From Wocania_A spongiicola (GTDB taxonomy: Bacteria; Bacteroidota; Bacteroidia; Flavobacteriales; Flavobacteriaceae), in assembly GCF_023502325.1 (NCBI RefSeq), contig NZ_JAMFLZ010000002.1:496001-560000 (forward strand): a DNA stretch of 64,000 bases, given 5' to 3'. Positions within the stretch are counted from its first letter, which is position 1. The number at the start of each line of letters is the position of its first letter. Positions 59,353 through 64,000 of this stretch are shown one piece after another. The notes below the pieces were generated by a model. The model ran no database searches and was not told the DNA's origin. It saw only the letters and a program-made list of their open reading frames with translations. The translations under genes and the position numbers were made by a program.

Positions 59353-59371
59353 ATGAAAATAAAATAAACTC

Positions 59372-60466
59372 ATGAAAACAATTAAACTATTCATTTATAC
59401 TATTTTTTTAATTTCTTGTATTCAGAAAAAAGAAAAATCAACAATAACATTTAATGTTATAAATAACTCAAAAACCATACAAAAAATAAAGCTTTCTAAG
59501 TTTAATTTTGAGTTGGATAGAATGGTTGAGATCGATACTTTATATGAAATTGCACCCAATAATTCAAAGGTCTTCACTTCTCAGTTTTTAGAACCTTCAA
59601 TATTTTCTTTTAGAACAAACTCTATAAAAGAAGTGAAAATAGCAATAGAGAAAAGTGGTTTTGTAAATATTGAATTAGATGAAACAATAAAATTAGAATC
59701 GGATGTTGCAAATATTTCAAATTTCGAAGTAAAAATTCAAGAGCTAAATAGAAAGCATTTTCAAAAAATGATTCAAAAATTTGACAAGGCTCTCAAAGAA
59801 GATGATAAGAAAACATTGATAGAATTGGAAAAAAAGAAGGACAGTGTTTTAAAGGAGTTTACTAAAGATATAGAAAATGCTGTGAGAGATATGGGAGTAA
59901 CAGCTTTAGCATTTGATGCATTACAATATTTTGATATGAATAAGAATTATGCTTTTATAGATGAAACTGCAAGAAAATTTAAAGAAGAATATCCTGATGG
60001 TGAAATGAGCAAATCTTTACAAAGAAGAATTGACGTTGCAAATAGAGTTTCAGTAGGCAAAAAAGCATTAGAATTTAATGCGAAAAACTTAGAAGGCTCT
60101 GAAGTGAAATTAACAGATTTTACAGGAAAGTATGTGCTTATAGATTTTTGGGCAACATGGTGTAGACCGTGTAGAGTTGAGAACCCAAAGCTAATGCTTG
60201 TATATGAGGAGTTTAAAGATTTAGGGTTTGAAATTATTAGCATAAGTATTGATAAAGATTTAGGGCAATGGAAAGAAGCTATAAAAGCTGATGGCTTATT
60301 AAGTCATCAGCAAATTCTGGACTCAAATTTATCTATATATAAGCTTTATTCATTATCTACTTTGCCATCAAATTTTTTACTAGACAAAAAGGGTTTAATA
60401 ATTGAAAAAAATATTGATGCAAAACAGCTAAGTAGCCAGCTTAATTTATTACTAAAGCAGCAATAG
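59372..60466 (+). CDS. TlpA-family thioredoxin lipoprotein
   Basis: The 364-residue lipoprotein (LISC, Cys16) has a DUF4369-like beta domain (~20-110), a charged helical linker (~120-225) and a TlpA thioredoxin domain (~226-364) with WATWCRPC and a TLPSNFLLD cis-Pro region. Proteins with this layout are periplasm- or surface-facing thiol:disulfide reductases. Probably controlled by the AraC-type regulator just upstream. Confidence 0.88.
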   Translation: MKTIKLFIYTIFLISCIQKKEKSTITFNVINNSKTIQKIKLSKFNFELDRMVEIDTLYEIAPNNSKVFTSQFLEPSIFSFRTNSIKEVKIAIEKSGFVNIELDETIKLESDVANISNFEVKIQELNRKHFQKMIQKFDKALKEDDKKTLIELEKKKDSVLKEFTKDIENAVRDMGVTALAFDALQYFDMNKNYAFIDETARKFKEEYPDGEMSKSLQRRIDVANRVSVGKKALEFNAKNLEGSEVKLTDFTGKYVLIDFWATWCRPCRVENPKLMLVYEEFKDLGFEIISISIDKDLGQWKEAIKADGLLSHQQILDSNLSIYKLYSLSTLPSNFLLDKKGLIIEKNIDAKQLSSQLNLLLKQQ

Positions 60467-60503
60467 TTATGATAAAAATTCAATTTTTTTATAAACGAAT
60501 TTT

Positions 60504-61454
60504 TCAATTATCGTTAAGCTGTTTTTTATATTTTTCTAAATCGAATGAAACATAAAAAATATTGAAATACTCTTCTTTGTCTTTTTCTTCTGGATGTCTA
60601 CTGCTGGTAAAAATTAAATATTTATCATCAGAAGTTACATAAGGACTCCCATCAAAACCATGAGAGTTTATAGGTTTACCTAAATTTATAGCTTTGGACC
60701 AACCGTTTTTTAATTTAAATGATATATACAAATCACTCTTTCCATAGGTTTTTTCTCTTTCAAAACCTGCAAAAATTAAGAACCGTTCGTGACTGTCTAT
60801 AAAAGGGTCACCTTCAAACTTTTCTGAATTTATATGAGGCGGTAATTTCACAGGCTTTTCGTAAGCTTTATTTTTGAATTTTGAAGTAAAAATATCCATG
60901 TTTCTGGATCCATCGTCTGGCAAGTATGCAAAATATAAGGTTTTGTCTTTAGTCATTGTAGGATATCCAAAACCACCTTTATAATCCATCTCTAAAGTTA
61001 AAAGCTTTGGAGTGCCCCAATCATCTCCTGTATGTTTGAATTGCCATAGATTGCTATAATTACTTGTAGTTTTATTAATATTTGTAGGCCTATTACTTGT
61101 TAACGTAATAGTTTTTCCATCTAGCGAAATACTTGCATCTGCATAAGAATGTATTGTATCATTAATAACAAGTTCTGGCTCAGAAAACATATCACCCTTA
61201 AACGTTTGGTATACTACTCTTCCAGGTTTCCCTTTACTTGTTATAGTATAAACTAAATGCTTACCATGTTTACTAAACGATGAACCAAAATGTACAACTC
61301 CTCTTTTTGAAACATTTCCTGGCATAAACAATTTCGGAACATTTGTATTTTCTAATTGAGAATAGAAAATAATATCATTATTTTTTTCATTAGTACATGA
61401 TGTCATTATTATACCTACGATAGCAAGAACTAATTGTGCGAAGCGTTTTTTCAT
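60504..61454 (-). CDS. PD40 / TolB-type beta-propeller lipoprotein
   Basis: A 316-residue protein from ATG 61454, which gives a lipoprotein signal (MKKRFAQ...IIMTSC); the frame extends upstream into the preceding gene. The mature part has repeated propeller blades: SISLDGKTITLTSNRP, GFGYPTMTKDKTLYFAYLPDDG, GDPFIDSHERFLIFAG, GSPYVTSDDKYLIFTSSR. Third gene of an operon after a DUF5916 protein and a trypsin-like protease. Confidence 0.85.
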   Translation of the reverse strand: MKKRFAQLVLAIVGIIMTSCTNEKNNDIIFYSQLENTNVPKLFMPGNVSKRGVVHFGSSFSKHGKHLVYTITSKGKPGRVVYQTFKGDMFSEPELVINDTIHSYADASISLDGKTITLTSNRPTNINKTTSNYSNLWQFKHTGDDWGTPKLLTLEMDYKGGFGYPTMTKDKTLYFAYLPDDGSRNMDIFTSKFKNKAYEKPVKLPPHINSEKFEGDPFIDSHERFLIFAGFEREKTYGKSDLYISFKLKNGWSKAINLGKPINSHGFDGSPYVTSDDKYLIFTSSRHPEEKDKEEYFNIFYVSFDLEKYKKQLNDN

Positions 61455-61491
61455 TGTTTTCGAGTTATTTAGAGTGAAAGCTTTCATAAGT

Positions 61492-62217
61492 TTATAATTT
61501 GTGTTTTGTATCAATATAACTTTCGATGGTTTTTATGAAGTAACCTAATGATGCAGGTTCAAAAATCATTTTGTTTTCTTTTTCGTTAAAGTATCCCATC
61601 GATACTAAGCCTACTAGTTTACCTTGTTTGTCTAAAACCGGGCCTCCACTGCATCCGTTGTAAGTACCCTTAGGAACATTAAGCCTTAGGTTATTGTCTT
61701 TGGTTAAGCCAATGTATGTTCCTTTAATATTAATTGACTTTTTACTCTTATATGGATATCCAAGAAAATAAACTTCTTCACCTAATTTCAATGGGTCTTC
61801 TCTTAGTTGATAAATTGCTACATTTTTTGGTATGTTTTTATTGGTTTCAAAAATTAACCAATCGCCTTTTGGTGGCATTTCTATAAGTTCATTTGAATTT
61901 TCATTGATTAGTTTTCCAGCTATAATTTTTTTATTTGGTAAAACTTTTGAATTGAACTCCCAAAACTTTAAATCGCCATTAAAACTGACGGTTTTCATAC
62001 TATCGGTTTTAGCGAAGAATAGAACATGTTTTGCGGTGATTGCATATATTTTATTTTTATACTCTAATAAAAAACCGCTTCCTGCATGTGGGTTATTGTA
62101 CTTTGCATTATTAAATTCTACATTACTTACTAAAACTGAATCTACTTGTGCATTACTTTTTGAAAAATTTAGTAGTAATAGTAAAAGAAGGATAGGGGTG
62201 TGATATGTTTTTTTCAT
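61492..62217 (-). CDS. Exported trypsin-like serine protease
   Basis: A 241-residue protein with a signal peptide (~1-23, SNAQ) and a single chymotrypsin-fold domain. Triad: His63 in AITAKHVLF, Asp118 in PKGDWLIF, Ser189 in GCSGGPVL. No PDZ domain, unlike DegP. Starts 15 bp after the DUF5916 stop and ends 37 bp before the propeller lipoprotein start, so the three are an operon. Confidence 0.88.
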   Translation of the reverse strand: MKKTYHTPILLLLLLLNFSKSNAQVDSVLVSNVEFNNAKYNNPHAGSGFLLEYKNKIYAITAKHVLFFAKTDSMKTVSFNGDLKFWEFNSKVLPNKKIIAGKLINENSNELIEMPPKGDWLIFETNKNIPKNVAIYQLREDPLKLGEEVYFLGYPYKSKKSINIKGTYIGLTKDNNLRLNVPKGTYNGCSGGPVLDKQGKLVGLVSMGYFNEKENKMIFEPASLGYFIKTIESYIDTKHKL

Positions 62218-62232
62218 TGTATTTTATTTGAG

Positions 62233-64000
62233 TTATACCGCAAATCGATAGGTTAATTTTAAGATTATAGATTTGTTATTTAAGTTAAAGTTATGTGTAT
62301 TATTGTTTTGATTGTATATTAAAAATATATCAGACAAAGGCGAGTATCTCCATTGTAATTTTGAGAATACACTAAAATTTTCGCTTTGAGAATTGTACTG
62401 AATGGTATTATTGAAAAACAACTTATTTGTAAAACTAAATAAGCCACGAGCACTTAATAAATGTAGGTTTACTTTTCCGTAGCTATTAGGTAAATTGATT
62501 TTGTTGTAGTTATAAGTAAGGCTAAATTTGCCCCAGTACCCAAATCTAACATTACCTGTTAAGTCCCCAGAAAACCTATAGCCGTTATAAAAATGGCCAT
62601 AGGTAACCGATGAATCATAAGTAAAAATTGATCTAGTATCTGCTGAATAACTTAATGTAGCACTTGTGAAATTATAATTTCCTATGGGTAAATTATCGTA
62701 CTCATTTCCTAAAAAATTGGTTGCAAAACCTAGATTTACTTCTCTATTTGAAACTATAACAGAAAACTCAGAAGTATTTTTGAATCTTAAATCATACGCT
62801 AAGCTATTATCTCGTTCATTAAGGCTTCCATCTGAATTTAAAAAGATGTTATGGAAAAATCTAAACCCTTGAAAAATAAGCTTACTACTTTGTTTTTTTG
62901 AGAAAAATTTATAGGTAACATAAGGATTCAAAAATATGTAACCTTTCCTAATTACTGATTGATTGTTTGCATCATAATTAAATATTCTAGGTGTAAACCC
63001 TAAGTCTGCTTGATAATCTTTATCTATAGCATCTAGGGTCCAACCTGCACTAAACCTTCTAGTGGCATAGCTTCCATTTATTCCAAAATAAGATCCTTTG
63101 GAGTTCTCATCGTTAATTGAAGCATGGTATTTTATGCTATTATTAAAGTTTCCTTTTTTAGAAATATATGTAAACTCACTTCCAAAATTCCTAGCATAGT
63201 CATTTACATTATTATTTCCAGTTTCCTGCCTATTAACAAATAAGCCTCTTAATTGTGATCTATTTAAAACTTTATAATTAAATGCAGCAATAGTATTGTT
63301 TTGAGCATCTATACCATCACTTTTCTCTGTTTGCAAATTCATAATACCAATACGCAAATCATCACTAATATTGCCTGTTACTCTTGCTCCGTAAACTATA
63401 GGAGTATTTAGGCCTACTCGTCTTGAAAAAAAGGGGTTTATTGAATAACTTCCAAAACTTGAAAATATGTCTCCATTCTCTATAAAAAATTCACGTTGTT
63501 CTGGTAGAGAAATATCAAATCGAGTAATATTTGTTACTTCTGCGTCGACATCAGCATTTGAAAAATCTGGATTATAGGTAATATCTGCATTTAGAGATTT
63601 TGTAATTCCAACTTTAAGGTCTATTCCTGCATTTACATTTGTTTTTGTACTTGTGTTTTCTGCTTGATTGTCTTTAAGTGAAGAAAGTGTAGTATAGGGT
63701 TTAATAAATGCAATGTTGTTTTTTATAACAGGAACTTTTGGCCATTGTAATGTGCCCATATAGTTTACATCTATACCATTAAAATTTATTGGAAAAGGAG
63801 TCCATGTGTAATAAAAGTTTTCAGTTTTATGCCCTCTTATAAAATTAATTCCCCAATGTAGGTTCTCTGGGTTATACCTTAAACTACTAAAAGGAATAGC
63901 CATTTCTACTAACCAATACCTATTGTATTGTTTTGTTGATGAAAACCAACGTTGATCCCAAGTATCTGTATAAGTAGTTCTTGAAGGCTGTATTAGTAAG
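62233..64000 (-). CDS. DUF5916 outer-membrane protein, C-terminal part (5' end outside window)
   Basis: The frame is open from the stop at 62233 to the right edge (588 codons seen); the apparent ATG at 63903 is internal, since codons upstream read on (TWDQRWFSS...NRYWLVE). Motifs: VEMAIPFSSLRYNPENLHWGINFIRG, the end of a CBM9-like domain; then DUF5916 with LKVGITKSLNADITYNPDFSNADVDAEVTN and LPEQREFFIENGDIF; then a 14+-strand barrel ending LTYRFAV. An outer-membrane protein, common in Bacteroidota. First visible gene of the operon with the protease. Confidence 0.88.
   Translation of the reverse strand, partial: LLIQPSRTTYTDTWDQRWFSSTKQYNRYWLVEMAIPFSSLRYNPENLHWGINFIRGHKTENFYYTWTPFPINFNGIDVNYMGTLQWPKVPVIKNNIAFIKPYTTLSSLKDNQAENTSTKTNVNAGIDLKVGITKSLNADITYNPDFSNADVDAEVTNITRFDISLPEQREFFIENGDIFSSFGSYSINPFFSRRVGLNTPIVYGARVTGNISDDLRIGIMNLQTEKSDGIDAQNNTIAAFNYKVLNRSQLRGLFVNRQETGNNNVNDYARNFGSEFTYISKKGNFNNSIKYHASINDENSKGSYFGINGSYATRRFSAGWTLDAIDKDYQADLGFTPRIFNYDANNQSVIRKGYIFLNPYVTYKFFSKKQSSKLIFQGFRFFHNIFLNSDGSLNERDNSLAYDLRFKNTSEFSVIVSNREVNLGFATNFLGNEYDNLPIGNYNFTSATLSYSADTRSIFTYDSSVTYGHFYNGYRFSGDLTGNVRFGYWGKFSLTYNYNKINLPNSYGKVNLHLLSARGLFSFTNKLFFNNTIQYNSQSENFSVFSKLQWRYSPLSDIFLIYNQNNNTHNFNLNNKSIILKLTYRFAV

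Noticed and set aside
63903..63905. ATG 63903 as the start of the DUF5916 protein
   Set aside because: The frame stays open to the window edge and the upstream residues continue the CBM9-like domain, so the real start lies outside.
1..64000. CRISPR array, tRNA or rRNA genes
   Set aside because: I saw no evenly spaced repeats and no tRNA or rRNA signature while reading; a covariance-model scan was not possible, so a lone tRNA cannot be strictly excluded.

Overview
The window is AT-rich chromosomal DNA that looks like a marine member of the Flavobacteriaceae (Bacteroidota). The pointers are: promoters of the TTG-N19-TAnnTTTG type (best at 30748-30778 and 53871-53900), A-rich start contexts with no Shine-Dalgarno sequence, many short lipoproteins, type IX secretion C-terminal domains on two secreted proteins, a fused IcmF-type mutase, and a DUF4295 gene after rpmB-rpmG. 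I found no rRNA, tRNA, CRISPR, transposase, integrase or phage gene, so this is mostly core genome with small accessory patches.

Layout. 1-4.3 kb: lipoproteins, a PqqB-like metallo-hydrolase, a thioredoxin-like protein and an OmpA-family protein. 4.4-10.5 kb: icmF, a DUF4328 membrane protein, a lipocalin-like lipoprotein, an Lrp regulator. 10.5-12.9 kb: a minus-strand MFS / VOC / DJ-1 operon behind what looks like a leader-peptide attenuator. 13-20 kb: cytochrome P450, DUF1684, a crcB operon, dipeptidyl-peptidase III. 20-26.7 kb: housekeeping (ilvE, mnmD, pepT, pyrD). 26.7-33.2 kb: two T9SS cargo proteins, an HMG-CoA-lyase-type enzyme, then porin / FMN-binding / membrane protein. 34-41 kb: guaB, a Crp/Fnr regulator, htpG with a duplicated 3' end, fabH. 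41-46 kb: a terminator array, a TonB-type outer-membrane protein, a sodium:solute symporter. 46-54.8 kb: recR, a glycosyltransferase / phosphoribosyltransferase / HAD phosphatase trio, a 2-oxoacid dehydrogenase E2, the exonuclease-FAH-Hpt-CinA run, and rpmB-rpmG-DUF4295. 54.8-64 kb: ftsY, amidase, an AraC/TlpA pair with a shared operator-like motif, and a DUF5916 / protease / beta-propeller operon cut by the window end.

How genes fit together. IlvE, the E2 component, IcmF and the HMG-CoA-lyase-type enzyme all touch branched-chain amino-acid or branched acyl-CoA metabolism but sit apart. The best candidates for something new are: (1) the leader at 12855-13089, where a 27-codon reading frame carries a 9-nt segment able to pair with the 5' arm of a strong terminator in front of the efflux operon; (2) the PRPP-dependent trio at 47032-49151, which resembles a ribofuranose-transfer module; (3) a ~1.4-kb lipoprotein gene flanked by the real and a decayed copy of the htpG 3' end plus terminator, as in a relic site-specific insertion; (4) a TTCGAATnCGCG motif at matching spacing before an AraC regulator and its neighbour; (5) a dispersed repeat apparently read through inside mnmD.
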